Shown here one piece after another: positions 1-9,274 of a stretch of 64,000 nucleotides of DNA. The position numbers were made by a program, and so were the translations under genes. The notes beneath the pieces were generated by a model. The model had not been told where the DNA came from and did no database searches. It saw only the letters and a program-made list of their open reading frames with translations. The DNA lies in assembly GCA_016415585.1 (NCBI GenBank), contig CP066552.1, positions 2,666,001 through 2,730,000 of the forward strand. Reading direction: 5' to 3'. Each line of letters begins with the position of its first letter. Position 1 is the first letter of the stretch. This stretch comes from Pectobacterium carotovorum. GTDB lineage: Bacteria; Pseudomonadota; Gammaproteobacteria; Enterobacterales; Enterobacteriaceae.

Positions 1-587
1 TGAGCAGCATTAAATTAATTGTCGGCCTGGCTAATCCTGGCGCGGAATATGCCGCCACTCGTCATAATGCGGGTGCCTGGTTTGTCGATCGTCTGGCGGA
101 CGCTTACCGTCAGCCGCTGAAAGAAGAAAGCAAATTTTTTGGTTACACTTCCCGCCTGAATCTGGCTGGGCAAGATGTACGCCTGCTGGTTCCCACCACG
201 TTCATGAACCTGAGCGGCAAAGCCGTCGCGGCAATGGCCACCTTCTACCGCATCCAGCCTGATGAAATTCTGGTTGCCCACGATGAGCTGGATTTATTAC
301 CGGGAATTGCCAAACTTAAGTTAGGCGGCGGACACGGCGGCCATAACGGTCTGAAAGACATCATCAGTAAATTGGGCAACAACCCGAACTTCCATCGTTT
401 ACGCATTGGTATCGGTCATCCGGGTGATAAAAGCAAAGTGATCGGTTTTGTGCTGGGAAAACCGCCGATGAGCGAGCAGACGCTGATCGACGATGCCATT
501 GACGAAGCCGTACGCTGCACAGAAATCCTGATGAAAGAAGACATGATCAAAGCGATGAACCGCTTGCATGCCTTCAAAGCGGCATAA
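1..587 (+). CDS. pth: peptidyl-tRNA hydrolase (5' end cut by one base)
   Basis: Cytoplasmic esterase that frees tRNA from peptidyl-tRNAs dropped by stalled ribosomes. The window begins at the second base of the presumed ATG, so codon 2 (Ser) is at 3-5 and about 195 further codons follow, the usual Pth length. Diagnostic family pieces are visible: GLANPG near the N terminus, the catalytic-His segment TRHNAG, and GGHGGHNGL in the middle. An internal ATG at 204 is in frame but lies inside the conserved domain. ychF follows 129 bp downstream on the same strand, the standard enterobacterial pair. Identification is secure. Confidence 0.97.
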   Translation, partial: SSIKLIVGLANPGAEYAATRHNAGAWFVDRLADAYRQPLKEESKFFGYTSRLNLAGQDVRLLVPTTFMNLSGKAVAAMATFYRIQPDEILVAHDELDLLPGIAKLKLGGGHGGHNGLKDIISKLGNNPNFHRLRIGIGHPGDKSKVIGFVLGKPPMSEQTLIDDAIDEAVRCTEILMKEDMIKAMNRLHAFKAA

Positions 588-716
588 TCTGGTCAGAATG
601 CGGATGGCAGATCGAGATAAATCGCCATTCCGTGTATAATCGGCCGAAATATTTCCATTCTGACAGGCAAGAGATAGTAATTGCCTGATTAATAAGTTAT
701 TTAAGGTGATATAAAC

Positions 717-1808
717 ATGGGATTCAAATGCGGTATCGTTGGGCTGCCTAACGTCGGTAAATCCACTCTGTTCAATGCGTTGACCAAAGCCGGCATCGAA
801 GCGGCCAACTTCCCGTTTTGTACCATCGAGCCGAACACTGGCGTCGTGCCAATGCCCGATCCACGTCTGGACAAGCTGGCTGAAATCGTTAAGCCACAGC
901 GTATCCTTCCCACCACCATGGAATTTGTTGATATCGCGGGTCTGGTAAAAGGCGCATCCAAAGGTGAAGGTTTGGGTAACCAGTTCCTGACCAACATTCG
1001 TGAAACGGAAGCCATCGGCCACGTTGTACGCTGCTTCGAAAACGACAACATCATTCACGTAAACAACAAAGTTGATCCAGCTGATGACATCGAAGTCATC
1101 AACACTGAATTAGCACTGTCTGACCTCGACACCTGCGAACGCGCCATTCATCGCGTGCAGAAGAGAGCCAAAGGCGGCGATAAAGACGCTAAAGCTGAGC
1201 TGGCCGCGCTGGAGAAATGTTTACCTCAGTTGGAAAACGCTGGCATGCTGCGCTCGCTGGATTTAAGCGATGAAGATAAAGCAGCCATTCGCTACCTGAG
1301 CTTCCTGACGCTAAAACCAACGATGTACATCGCCAACGTCAACGAAGACGGTTTCGAAAACAATCCATACCTCGATAAAGTGCGTGAAATCGCCGCCGCT
1401 GAAGGTTCTGTCGTTGTGGCCGTCTGCGCCGCCGTTGAATCAGATATTGCCGAACTGGATGATGCAGACCGTGAAGAATTCATGGCTGAGTTAGGTTTAG
1501 AAGAACCAGGCCTGAACCGCGTGATCCGCGCGGGCTATGAACTGCTGAATCTGCAAACTTACTTCACCGCTGGCGTGAAAGAAGTTCGTGCATGGACAAT
1601 CCCTGTCGGCGCCACTGCCCCGCAGGCAGCTGGTAAGATTCACACCGACTTCGAAAAAGGCTTCATCCGCGCGCAGACTATCGCCTATGAAGACTTCATC
1701 ACCTACAAAGGTGAACAAGGCGCGAAAGAAGCCGGAAAAATGCGTTCAGAAGGCAAGGAATACATCGTTAAAGATGGCGATGTGATGAACTTCCTGTTCA
1801 ACGTCTAA
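717..1808 (+). CDS. ychF: redox-regulated ribosome-associated ATPase YchF (Obg family)
   Basis: Full-length 363-aa YchF/OLA1-type P-loop protein. The Walker A segment GLPNVGKST lies at residues 9-17, followed by the switch region around [17 protein letters not shown]. The C-terminal TGS-like part ends with the typical DVMNFLFNV. Family members bind ATP in preference to GTP and associate with ribosomes in stress responses. The ATG at 717 is preceded by a ribosome-binding stretch (AAGGTGATATAAAC). It lies just downstream of pth and is closed by a strong hairpin terminator 60 bp after the stop. Confidence 0.97.
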   Translation: MGFKCGIVGLPNVGKSTLFNALTKAGIEAANFPFCTIEPNTGVVPMPDPRLDKLAEIVKPQRILPTTMEFVDIAGLVKGASKGEGLGNQFLTNIRETEAIGHVVRCFENDNIIHVNNKVDPADDIEVINTELALSDLDTCERAIHRVQKRAKGGDKDAKAELAALEKCLPQLENAGMLRSLDLSDEDKAAIRYLSFLTLKPTMYIANVNEDGFENNPYLDKVREIAAAEGSVVVAVCAAVESDIAELDDADREEFMAELGLEEPGLNRVIRAGYELLNLQTYFTAGVKEVRAWTIPVGATAPQAAGKIHTDFEKGFIRAQTIAYEDFITYKGEQGAKEAGKMRSEGKEYIVKDGDVMNFLFNV

Positions 1809-1866
1809 ATAGCTTCTGTTGTCTCATGAGTTTTCATTGAGTCTCATGGCAACGATTATATCCTAT

Positions 1867-1897
1867 AAAATCCACGCAATCGCGTGGATTTTTCTTT
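1867..1897 (+). terminator. rho-independent terminator after ychF
   Basis: Perfect 11-bp stem (AAAATCCACGC / GCGTGGATTTT) with a 4-nt loop AATC, followed by a T-rich run. It ends the pth-ychF transcript. Confidence 0.9.
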
Positions 1898-2208
1898 TCA
1901 TAACGTCTCGTCCCCTCTCGAAAGCTCATCTGTATCACAAACAACCTGAACGTAGATCAAACGATTTCCGTTGGTTAAGAATCATTACAATCAGATTGTT
2001 GACCCGATTGTTAAAGATCATATCGTTGAGAGCATTAAATCATTCGATCCTCTGGGCGTGAATTTGTCTTAGCCACGACATAAAATCTCCAGAGCAGATG
2101 GGGAAAAATGAAGCCTTTAATCAGATAGATTCATCAGTGACCAACTGATTATAAAATTAAAAACAGCCACATCGGCTTCCATCCTTCGATTCACTCTTGA
2201 GAGATATA
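1898..2208. other. intergenic gap between ychF and ybiR-like gene
   Basis: About 310 bp, moderately AT-rich. It presumably holds the promoter of the downstream transporter gene, but no convincing -35/-10 pair, operator or RNA structure was identified. The open frame over 1819-2061 starts before the terminator, has no family features and is taken as chance. Confidence 0.5.
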
Positions 2209-3309
2209 ATGCGCGAATTGCTGACTCCATTTATGCGTGACAAATTTCTTCACGCTCTCGTTGTGCTGGGGATCGTACTCAGTTTCTTTGCTGTATTTAA
2301 AACAGATGAACTTACCGCTTCCGTTGACTGGAAAACTATTCTGACGTTGACAACATTACTGATGCTCACCAAAGGGATTGAGCTCAGTGGGTATTTTGAC
2401 AAACTGGGTTCGAAGTTGGTGAGTAAGTTTAGAACACAGAAAACATTGGCATTATTTATCGTGACGCTGGCAGCGTTACTATCCACGTTTCTCACCAATG
2501 ATGTTGCTTTGTTCATTACGGTGCCACTCACGCTGTCGTTGTCTAAAGCATCTGATTTTCCCGTTGGGCGATTAATTATCTTTGAAGCCCTCGCCGTTAA
2601 TGCAGGCTCTTTACTCACGCCTATTGGCAATCCACAAAACATTCTTCTCTGGAGTAAGAGCGGATTAAGTTTTATGGAATTTGTGATGGAAATGCTCCCC
2701 TTGAGTGCCTTGCTGTTTATCGCACTACTGATTTTGACCGTATGCAGTTTCAGTAACAACGGAGTCGCGACACCGGATAACTCTCTCGGGGGAGATTATC
2801 GTCATGGTCTGCTTTTAGGTACGCTGGTGTTGTACGTGCTGTTTATCGTGGCACTTGAGTTGGATAAAATCCTACCAGTACTGATTCTGGTTCCCCTATT
2901 TTATCTGCTATTTGCACGTCGTGTATTGCTACAGCTTGACTGGGGATTACTGGCCGTGTTTGTTTTGATGTTTATTGATGTATTCCTCCTGACGAAATTA
3001 CCGGCCCTTAGCAACCTTATTACATTAATACCGCATTGGAGTAATGGTGCGCATTTTCTGCTGGCGATAGGCCTCTCGCAAGTTATCAGTAACGTACCTG
3101 CGACCCTATTTCTACTTCATGCCGTCCCTTCATCGGTTCTACTGACATGGGCTGTGAATATCGGTGGTTTTGGATTACTTCAAGGTTCAATGGCTAACAT
3201 TATTGCGTTGCGTATGGCAAACGATCGCCGCATTTGGTGGCAATTTCATCTATTTTCGATACCAGCACTTTTTTTCGCGATGATTGCTGGCTGGCTAATG
3301 CTTTATTGA
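2209..3309 (+). CDS. ybiR: YbiR-family anion transporter (ArsB/NhaD/SLC13-like)
   Basis: Polytopic inner-membrane protein of 366 aa that matches the recalled E. coli YbiR closely along its whole length. Shared landmarks are LLTKGIELSGYFD, STFLTNDVALF, LTPIGNPQNIL and IALRMANDRRIWW. The family belongs to the ion-transporter superfamily with ArsB and NhaD; the substrate of YbiR is not established. About ten hydrophobic segments are visible. The ATG at 2209 is preferred over an in-frame TTG at 2197 because GAGAG lies at a proper distance upstream. The gene stands alone between the ychF terminator and a convergent MFS gene. Confidence 0.85.
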   Translation: MRELLTPFMRDKFLHALVVLGIVLSFFAVFKTDELTASVDWKTILTLTTLLMLTKGIELSGYFDKLGSKLVSKFRTQKTLALFIVTLAALLSTFLTNDVALFITVPLTLSLSKASDFPVGRLIIFEALAVNAGSLLTPIGNPQNILLWSKSGLSFMEFVMEMLPLSALLFIALLILTVCSFSNNGVATPDNSLGGDYRHGLLLGTLVLYVLFIVALELDKILPVLILVPLFYLLFARRVLLQLDWGLLAVFVLMFIDVFLLTKLPALSNLITLIPHWSNGAHFLLAIGLSQVISNVPATLFLLHAVPSSVLLTWAVNIGGFGLLQGSMANIIALRMANDRRIWWQFHLFSIPALFFAMIAGWLMLY

Positions 3310-3369
3310 TGGTTTACCAAACGCAGCACGGACTATGTCATTAATACAACCGAATGGTGAAGCCCCACA

Positions 3370-4890
3370 CTATGTCTGCTGTTCGGTACTCGCACCTGCT
3401 GGCTGCTCACGCAGCAAGACGAATACCGCACAGGCCGTCAGTGCAGCGATCCCCGCTAATACGTACATGACGGTGATGAACGACTCCGTATAGCGTTGTG
3501 ATAACAGAGCCTCATAACCGGGCAGGATCGACACGGCGGTATGCAGTTCCCCCAACGCGGTGCGGCTGGCCGCTTCCAGAAGTGCAGCCTGTGAGACCGA
3601 TTCCCCCATCTCCAGCGCCATACCATTTTGGATCAACGTGGCGAGCAAGGCGCTCATCATAGCGATAGCGACACCATCTGCGGATACCCGCACGGTATTG
3701 AAAATCCCCGTCGCCATGCCGACCCGTTCCGGCGTCACCACGCTGACGGCCAGCGCGTCCATGAGCCCCCACGGCAGGCCGATACCGATGCCAATCAGCA
3801 ATAGCGGCAAGGGTAACGCCACACAGCGCTGAGCAAAGTCATGCGCTAACCCGAGCAGTCCGCCCGCCACAAGGAACAGTCCGACGCTGCATAGCAAGCT
3901 GGGAGTGAACCAGCGCGTCAGCAACGCCGCCAGGAACGGCACAACCAGCAACGGAGCTGCCAGCCACACCATCATCTGCCCTGCCTGCAATGCACTGTAG
4001 CCGTCAATGCCGATGAAGCGCCCCGGCAGCATCACAATCAGCACGATGAAGAGGAAGGCTGGCGAAGCGGCCAGCACCTGTACGCCAATAAATCCGGGAG
4101 AGCGAAAGAAACTCAAATCCAGCATAGGTTGTACTGCTCGCCGTTCGATAACCACAAAACCGGCAAACACAGTAACTGACGCGAGCAACATGGCGATAAC
4201 CGTAGCATTGCGCCATCCCAGTTCCGGTACCAGCAGCATACCGTAGGTGAAGAGTCCCAAAGCCAGCGTAAAGCTGATCATGCCCGGCCAGTCCATCGCG
4301 CCAGCGTTCGTCTCGCGCACCTGTCGAGTGCTTATTGCGACCAGCCCCCAGCCAAGCAAACCCACGATGCCCGTAGCGTAGAAGATGCCCTGCCAGCTGC
4401 TGGCCTCAACCATCCATCCTGATACCAACGGGCCGAAAGCCAGCCCAAGGCCAAAGGTCGTGCCTAGTAAACTGAAAGCACGCGCGCGGGCTCGGCCAGC
4501 AAAAAGCGGTGCCAGCGATGACATCGCCGCGGCGAAAGCCGCCGCGCCGCCTATCCCCTGTAGTAATCGCAGCAGATCGATCCATAGTACGCTGGGGGAA
4601 AACGGAATCGCAAAGGTAAAAACACAGAACCACGCCAGCCCGATCAACCAAATGCGTCTGCGCCCGTAGATGTCGGTCAGGCTGCCCGACACCATCATCG
4701 CGCCACCATAGCTGAGGATGTAAGCGTTCATAATCCAGCCAAGCTGCGCCGGACTGCCGCCCAACTCCTGACTGATCGCGGGTAGCACGACCGCAGGGCC
4801 AGTGAAGCACAGCGGAATCAATAAACCAGTGAGGCAAGCGGCCAGCAGCTGAAGCCAGATTTTGGCGGAGGGAAAAGAAAGTGAAGTCAT
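3370..4890 (-). CDS. MFS transporter, EmrB/QacA-like (14-TM drug exporter type)
   Basis: Inner-membrane major-facilitator protein of about 506 aa with many hydrophobic helices. It has the MFS motif A region (GSLTDIYGRRRIW) after helix 2 and the long form expected of DHA2/14-TM exporters. These use the proton gradient to export drugs or organic compounds; the actual substrate cannot be read from sequence. The ATG at 4890 is chosen because its N terminus runs directly into helix 1; an upstream in-frame TTG at 4932 has no good ribosome-binding site. It is transcribed divergently from a LysR regulator gene 145 bp away, which suggests local control. Confidence 0.85.
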   Translation of the reverse strand: MTSLSFPSAKIWLQLLAACLTGLLIPLCFTGPAVVLPAISQELGGSPAQLGWIMNAYILSYGGAMMVSGSLTDIYGRRRIWLIGLAWFCVFTFAIPFSPSVLWIDLLRLLQGIGGAAAFAAAMSSLAPLFAGRARARAFSLLGTTFGLGLAFGPLVSGWMVEASSWQGIFYATGIVGLLGWGLVAISTRQVRETNAGAMDWPGMISFTLALGLFTYGMLLVPELGWRNATVIAMLLASVTVFAGFVVIERRAVQPMLDLSFFRSPGFIGVQVLAASPAFLFIVLIVMLPGRFIGIDGYSALQAGQMMVWLAAPLLVVPFLAALLTRWFTPSLLCSVGLFLVAGGLLGLAHDFAQRCVALPLPLLLIGIGIGLPWGLMDALAVSVVTPERVGMATGIFNTVRVSADGVAIAMMSALLATLIQNGMALEMGESVSQAALLEAASRTALGELHTAVSILPGYEALLSQRYTESFITVMYVLAGIAALTACAVFVLLREQPAGASTEQQT

Positions 4891-5035
4891 TGTTCTCGTC
4901 TGCAATAACGTGATGCCCAGAGGCACCAACAAGGATAGTCGGGCGTTTCCGGCAGCTTAAGTCAAAGCCATAACGAGAAAAATAGGATAAAGTTATCAAT
5001 ACTTCGGACAAAAATGTCTTAAATGGATCAGCGTG

Positions 5036-5923
5036 ATGATGGACAAACTGGGCAGTATTGGCATTTTTGTGCGCGTGGCTGAACGGCTTGGGTTCTCTGC
5101 CGTATCGCGCGAATTGGGGGTTTCCCCCTCCTCTGTCGGCAAAGCGGTTGCACGGTTGGAAGCACGTTTGGGTGTGCGACTCTTTCACCGCAGTACACGA
5201 ACGCTGGCATTGACCGCCGAAGGTGAAAAATTCCTTGAACGCTGCCGCAGTATTCTGAGCGAGGTCGAAGCTGCTGAACTGGAAATGACGCAGGCCAGCG
5301 AGACGCCACACGGTAAATTGCGCGTCAGCCTGCCCAGACACAGCAGCCTGTTCGAGCCTGTCATCGCAGATTTTATGCGGCGCTATCCGGCGGTCGAATT
5401 GGATCTGGATTTCTCCGACCGTTTAGTGGATGTCATTGGTGATGGTTTTGATGCCGCCATACGCACCGGAACGCTGGCGGATTCAGGACTCAAGCGCCGT
5501 CAGTTGGGCACGTTCCGCCGCGTGCTGGTCGGGGCACCAGAATATTTTAAGGAACACGGGCAGCCGCAGCATCCGATGGATCTTCAGGCGCATATCTGCC
5601 TGCATTACCGCTTTCCCAGCTCCGGCCGTCTCGAACCGTGGCCGCTTCCGCCAACCGCAGGGGAAACCCCCAACGATATTCCACTCTCGCTGGTCTGCAA
5701 CAGCATAGAAATGCGCATCCATCTTGCTCGACAGGCCCAAGGCATTGCCTGCCTGCCAGATTTCAGCGTGGCGAAATACCTGCGCGATGGCCGATTACAG
5801 ACCATCCTTAATGACTTCACCCACAATAGCAGCCCAATGTGGATTCTCTGGCCCGCCAGTCGCGACCTGTCCCCCAAACTCCGGGCATTCATTGACTGCC
5901 TGAATGAGAAAACGTTTGGTTGA
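5036..5923 (+). CDS. LysR-family transcriptional regulator
   Basis: About 295 aa with an N-terminal winged helix-turn-helix (residues 5-65; RELGVSPSSVGKAVARLEA is the recognition helix region) and a C-terminal periplasmic-binding-like effector domain. Such proteins normally regulate a divergent neighbour and themselves, here most likely the MFS exporter gene. Three consecutive possible starts occur (GTG 5033, ATG 5036, ATG 5039). ATG 5036 is taken, with GGATCA upstream as a weak ribosome-binding site. The inducer is unknown. Confidence 0.88.
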   Translation: MMDKLGSIGIFVRVAERLGFSAVSRELGVSPSSVGKAVARLEARLGVRLFHRSTRTLALTAEGEKFLERCRSILSEVEAAELEMTQASETPHGKLRVSLPRHSSLFEPVIADFMRRYPAVELDLDFSDRLVDVIGDGFDAAIRTGTLADSGLKRRQLGTFRRVLVGAPEYFKEHGQPQHPMDLQAHICLHYRFPSSGRLEPWPLPPTAGETPNDIPLSLVCNSIEMRIHLARQAQGIACLPDFSVAKYLRDGRLQTILNDFTHNSSPMWILWPASRDLSPKLRAFIDCLNEKTFG

Positions 5924-5970
5924 TAGCGCTCTGTGGCGGAGGAATGCGAGCTTAACTCTCGTTTCGCCCG

Positions 5971-7095
5971 CTACCACCACTGACTAAACGTCTGCTGCGG
6001 ATTATCAACCTGAACGCGTTCACCAATGCGGGGCGTCATCAGTCGCCAGTCTTGGTTTTCACTCGCCTGAGAGATCCGATCCAGCGGATCGTTCCAGCGG
6101 TGGTGAGCCAGCTTAAATTTGCTGTTATGGCTCGGTAGTACCGCTTTAGCCTGCAAATCACTGGCCGCCTGCGCGCTTTCTTCCGGCGTCATATGCACGT
6201 GTGGCCAGTCCCGATCGTATTGCCCGCATTCTAGTATCGCGATATCGAACCCGCCCAGACGCTCAGCGATCTCCTTGTAATGCGCGCCATAGCCGCTATC
6301 CCCGCCGAGATACAGACGATACTGTGGCGTAATCAGCGCAAATGAGCCCCACAGCGTTTGGTTATGTTTGAGAAGCCGACCAGAAAAATGCTGTGTAGGA
6401 AGCACATGGATGTCGACCCCGTTCTCTTTCAGGCAACTGAACCAGCCGCCTTCCGTAATATCTTGCTGCGGGAAGCCCCATTTTACAAAATAGGAACCTA
6501 CGCCCGTTGGCGTGACGATGCGGCGGATTTTCCCGCGTAGCGCGTTCAGCGTGGGGTAATCCAGATGATCCCAGTGATCGTGGGTGATCAGCAGATAGTC
6601 GATTTCGGGAACATCGTCCGGTGAATACACATTGCTGCCCTTGAAAGCGACGTTGGTGCGCGGCACTGGCGAAGCGTTGTCGCTAAATACCGGATCCAGC
6701 AGGAACGTTTTCCCTTCCAGTTGAATAAAATAGCTGGAGTGTCCCATCCAGATGATGACGTTATCCGTTTTACTCAACTGATGCAGATTGGTTTTTTCCG
6801 ACGGCAGCCGGGTATCTGGTAACGCGCCAGCGTCTTTCTCGAAAAGAAAGCGATACAGCAGCGTGAATCGGTTCTGGCTATCGACCGTCGGGCGAGCCAC
6901 TGGGTTATGAAACGCGCCATCGCGAAAGAGTGGGTTTTCCGGCTGGGGCTTGACCTCTGGTGATACATACTGCGGCTGTTTTAACCAGCCGTAAACGGCG
7001 ACTACAATCACAGCCAAAACGAGTAACAAAAGCATAGCGTTTATCCGGTGTCGTTTCGTGATGAATATATTTCGTAATGAATGTCGTTTCGCCAT
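5971..7095 (-). CDS. metallo-beta-lactamase-fold hydrolase, membrane-anchored
   Basis: About 374 aa. An N-terminal hydrophobic helix (LLLLVLAVIVVAVYGW) suggests an uncleaved anchor or signal. A metallo-beta-lactamase-fold domain follows, with the zinc-binding motif THDHWDHLD and a later LPTQHFSGR segment. This is the group containing UlaG, RomA and NAPE-phospholipase D-like enzymes (COG2220); the substrate is not predictable. The ATG at 7095 seems a better start than an in-frame GTG at 7125, though neither has a strong ribosome-binding site. It is convergent with the LysR gene (47 bp between stops). Confidence 0.82.
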   Translation of the reverse strand: MAKRHSLRNIFITKRHRINAMLLLLVLAVIVVAVYGWLKQPQYVSPEVKPQPENPLFRDGAFHNPVARPTVDSQNRFTLLYRFLFEKDAGALPDTRLPSEKTNLHQLSKTDNVIIWMGHSSYFIQLEGKTFLLDPVFSDNASPVPRTNVAFKGSNVYSPDDVPEIDYLLITHDHWDHLDYPTLNALRGKIRRIVTPTGVGSYFVKWGFPQQDITEGGWFSCLKENGVDIHVLPTQHFSGRLLKHNQTLWGSFALITPQYRLYLGGDSGYGAHYKEIAERLGGFDIAILECGQYDRDWPHVHMTPEESAQAASDLQAKAVLPSHNSKFKLAHHRWNDPLDRISQASENQDWRLMTPRIGERVQVDNPQQTFSQWW

Positions 7096-7183
7096 GCCCG
7101 ATTTCAGGCATCGGCCCTTTGGCACCGGCAGTTATGCACGAACGCTGAGAATCTGGCAAGGGAGAATCGGGGGATTTTTGGTG

Positions 7184-7212
7184 CAAAAAAAGCGAAGGTG
7201 TTCGCCTTCGCT
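7184..7212 (-). terminator. terminator of the periplasmic-protein gene
   Basis: On the minus strand a 7-bp stem GCGAAGG/CCTTCGC with a 6-nt loop is followed by seven T. It lies downstream of the 7281-7874 gene and separates it from the metallo-hydrolase gene on the same strand. Confidence 0.85.
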
Positions 7213-7280
7213 CAGAAATGTTGATGAGAAACCGTGGGGGTCTGTCGCCGCTGACGCCTGTCCTACTGTGTCAGCGCAGA

Positions 7281-7874
7281 TTACTTTTTAAGCGCCAGCA
7301 TCGTTTTTCCCATCCCAACAACAAACTCATTTTGTTGTCCGATGACCTTATTCAGCGCGGCTTCATCCTGAATATTTTCGACCGTGTTGATCGCCTGCAC
7401 TTCCAGCACGCGCCCTTTAATCAGCGTCGAGCACAGCGAATGCAGAACCTTGTTATTCAGAATCGTTTGTAAGCAGCGAAAAGGCGTCGCATCATCAATG
7501 TTTCCCGCACGCTGGTCAGGTTTGATACGCTGGCGCAGCATCTCTTTTTCCGTACTGGCGATCACCGCATCCAGATCGCTGGGTTTGGAGGCAATCGGGA
7601 CATTGCCATCTCTATCTGGCGGCAGCATGAACAGTGAAACCAGCGCCTTATTGCCTGTCGTAGGGTCAACATACTCGGTCTGCACCATGTGGTTTACCGC
7701 ATCGACCACTTTTTCTCGCTGAATCATGTTCAACAGCTGCGCAGGTAATGCATCGGTAAGATCCTGCGTGGTATAGCCGACGAACAAGTCTGGATCTTTT
7801 GTTTCGGCAAATCCGTGCAACGGCAGCACCAGTAACAGACCCGCAATCCCTTTCTTTATCACACTGATTTTCAT
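7281..7874 (-). CDS. putative periplasmic protein of unknown function
   Basis: 197 aa. Residues 1-23 look like a Sec signal peptide (KK, then GIAGLLLVLPLHG, cleavage near FAE). The mature part is soluble with no recognised domain. It contains two cysteines (in PFRCLQ and SLCSTL) that could form a disulfide after export, and ends in LALKK. No family was recognised. The ATG at 7874 is followed directly by the basic signal-peptide start. A clear terminator follows the gene, so it is probably monocistronic. Confidence 0.75.
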   Translation of the reverse strand: MKISVIKKGIAGLLLVLPLHGFAETKDPDLFVGYTTQDLTDALPAQLLNMIQREKVVDAVNHMVQTEYVDPTTGNKALVSLFMLPPDRDGNVPIASKPSDLDAVIASTEKEMLRQRIKPDQRAGNIDDATPFRCLQTILNNKVLHSLCSTLIKGRVLEVQAINTVENIQDEAALNKVIGQQNEFVVGMGKTMLALKK

Positions 7875-8375
7875 TATATTCCTCGACTCTTCATTGTGTG
7901 CATTCCCCTATCTCACCACTCGCTATTCTTATCACGCTGACGTCGATAGCCTCAGGCCTTTTTACCACGTTTACACGCGACAGTGCATTCTACAACGACA
8001 GGAAAGAATAGCATTTTTTATAGAAAAACTTGTTGTCGGAGAATTCCTTCGCTAGAATCGCGCCGTTTACTCACCCCCAATGTGTCATGTGGAGCCCTAA
8101 AGTGCCCTTTACGTCAGCCCCCCTCTAACCGCCGACGACTGCATTAAGCAGCCTCGATTCGGCGCAGTCTGCGCCAGCGTTGGCTGCGGTACGAGTTCCC
8201 TGTTTTCCCCGCTATTGTGCGGAGCAGAAAACGAATCTCCCGCTTCCTCCCCCGCGACTCTGACCTCTGGAATGCCAGTGGACAGTCTATAGACTCGCGC
8301 CAGAACACGTTCGTCGGCCCTCTTTTTTTACTGTAGATGGGCCTGGCTGCGCCAATAACGCAGCAGGCGAAAAAC
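7875..8375. other. long structured intergenic region upstream of the RNA ligase gene
   Basis: 500 bp without a convincing gene. A TAGAAT -10-like box lies near 8051, giving a possible leader of about 300 nt. Within it are a tight hairpin GGCGCA-GTC-TGCGCC (8161-8175), a two-part stem-loop with outer arms GTTTTC/GAAAAC and inner arms CCGC/GCGG (8202-8232), and a perfect 12-bp palindrome AGTCTATAGACT (8284-8295) that could be an operator. An in-frame ATG at 8337 would lengthen the ligase by 13 residues, but ATG 8376 fits the family N terminus better. Confidence 0.5.
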
Positions 8376-9269
8376 ATGTATTTACATTCAATACCGTTAT
8401 TAAAATATCCGCGTACCCCTCATCTGGAAGGTTCGCGTTTACAGCCCGGCGATGATGCGTCGGATCAAATTGCACTGAAAGCACTGGCAGGCCGTTACGT
8501 CGTGATCGAAGAAAAGATCGACGGCGCAAACAGCGGCGTGTCCTTCAATGAAACGGCAGAACTCCTGCTCCAGTCGCGCGGCCACTATCTGGCTGGCGGC
8601 TCACGGGAGCGGCAGTTCAATCAGTTCAAGCTCTGGGCCACCGCGCACGAAATGCGTTTTCTTGAGCTGCTGGAAGACCGCTTCGTGATGTACGGCGAAT
8701 GGGCGTACAGCAAGCATTCCGTGTTTTACGACCGTTTGCCGCACTACTTTCACGAATTTGATCTTTACGATCGTCGCGACGGCATTTTTTTATCGACGGC
8801 GCGCCGACATGCGATGCTGGCCGGTTCGCCCGTGCTGTCCGTTCCGGTACTTTATGCTGGGGAAATGCCAACGAATCCGGCGTTGCTGTGGAAGCTGGTG
8901 TTCCGTTCGCTGGCAAAAAGCCAGAACTGGAAGACGGCGTTTGAATCCACCGTGCAGCGTGAAGGTTTACCGCTCGCGTTGTGCTGGCAACAAACCGATA
9001 AATCGGATCGTTCGGAAGGCCTGTATCTGAAGGTTGAAGATGATGAACAGGTACTGGCTCGTTACAAGCTGGTGCGCCATGACTTTATCCAGACCATTTT
9101 AGACAGCGGCTCGCATCATTCCCGACGCCCTATTTTGCCGAACCAACTGGCTGAAGGCGTTGATCTGTACGCGCCTTGCCCAGCCGTATCCTGGGAAATG
9201 TTGGGGCTGAATACGCTGCGTTCTTTAGACGCGCTCGCCGCCGCCATGCCCGATAAGCAAGGAGTATGA
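8376..9269 (+). CDS. ATP-dependent RNA ligase (putative RNA repair)
   Basis: 297-aa nucleotidyltransferase-fold ligase. The adenylation motif I EEKIDGANSG is present with the nucleophile Lys at residue 47, after a family-like start LLKYPRTPHLEGS. Motif IV (SEGLYLKVE, about residue 213) and motif V (RYKLVRHDF, about 229) are intact. Enzymes of this family join RNA 3'-OH and 5'-phosphate ends using ATP. The stop overlaps the HD-Pnk start region, which indicates translational coupling. The neighbouring kinase/phosphoesterase would produce exactly the ends the ligase needs. The RNA target is unknown. A second, truncated copy lies at 11477-11614. Confidence 0.85.
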   Translation: MYLHSIPLLKYPRTPHLEGSRLQPGDDASDQIALKALAGRYVVIEEKIDGANSGVSFNETAELLLQSRGHYLAGGSRERQFNQFKLWATAHEMRFLELLEDRFVMYGEWAYSKHSVFYDRLPHYFHEFDLYDRRDGIFLSTARRHAMLAGSPVLSVPVLYAGEMPTNPALLWKLVFRSLAKSQNWKTAFESTVQREGLPLALCWQQTDKSDRSEGLYLKVEDDEQVLARYKLVRHDFIQTILDSGSHHSRRPILPNQLAEGVDLYAPCPAVSWEMLGLNTLRSLDALAAAMPDKQGV

Positions 9270-9274
9270 TTATC

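Noticed and set aside
399-1058. 219-codon minus-strand frame across pth and ychF
   Set aside because: Antisense shadow of two clearly conserved genes, with no family features or ribosome-binding site.
1819-2061. 80-codon plus-strand frame after ychF
   Set aside because: Spans the ychF terminator and has no recognisable protein features.
4406-5341. 311-codon minus-strand frame across the MFS and LysR genes
   Set aside because: Overlaps two well-supported genes in other frames; composition is that of a shadow frame.
8181-8205. tRNA-like T-arm resemblance (GGTACGAGTTCC)
   Set aside because: No matching acceptor, D or anticodon arms could be assembled around it, so no tRNA gene is claimed.
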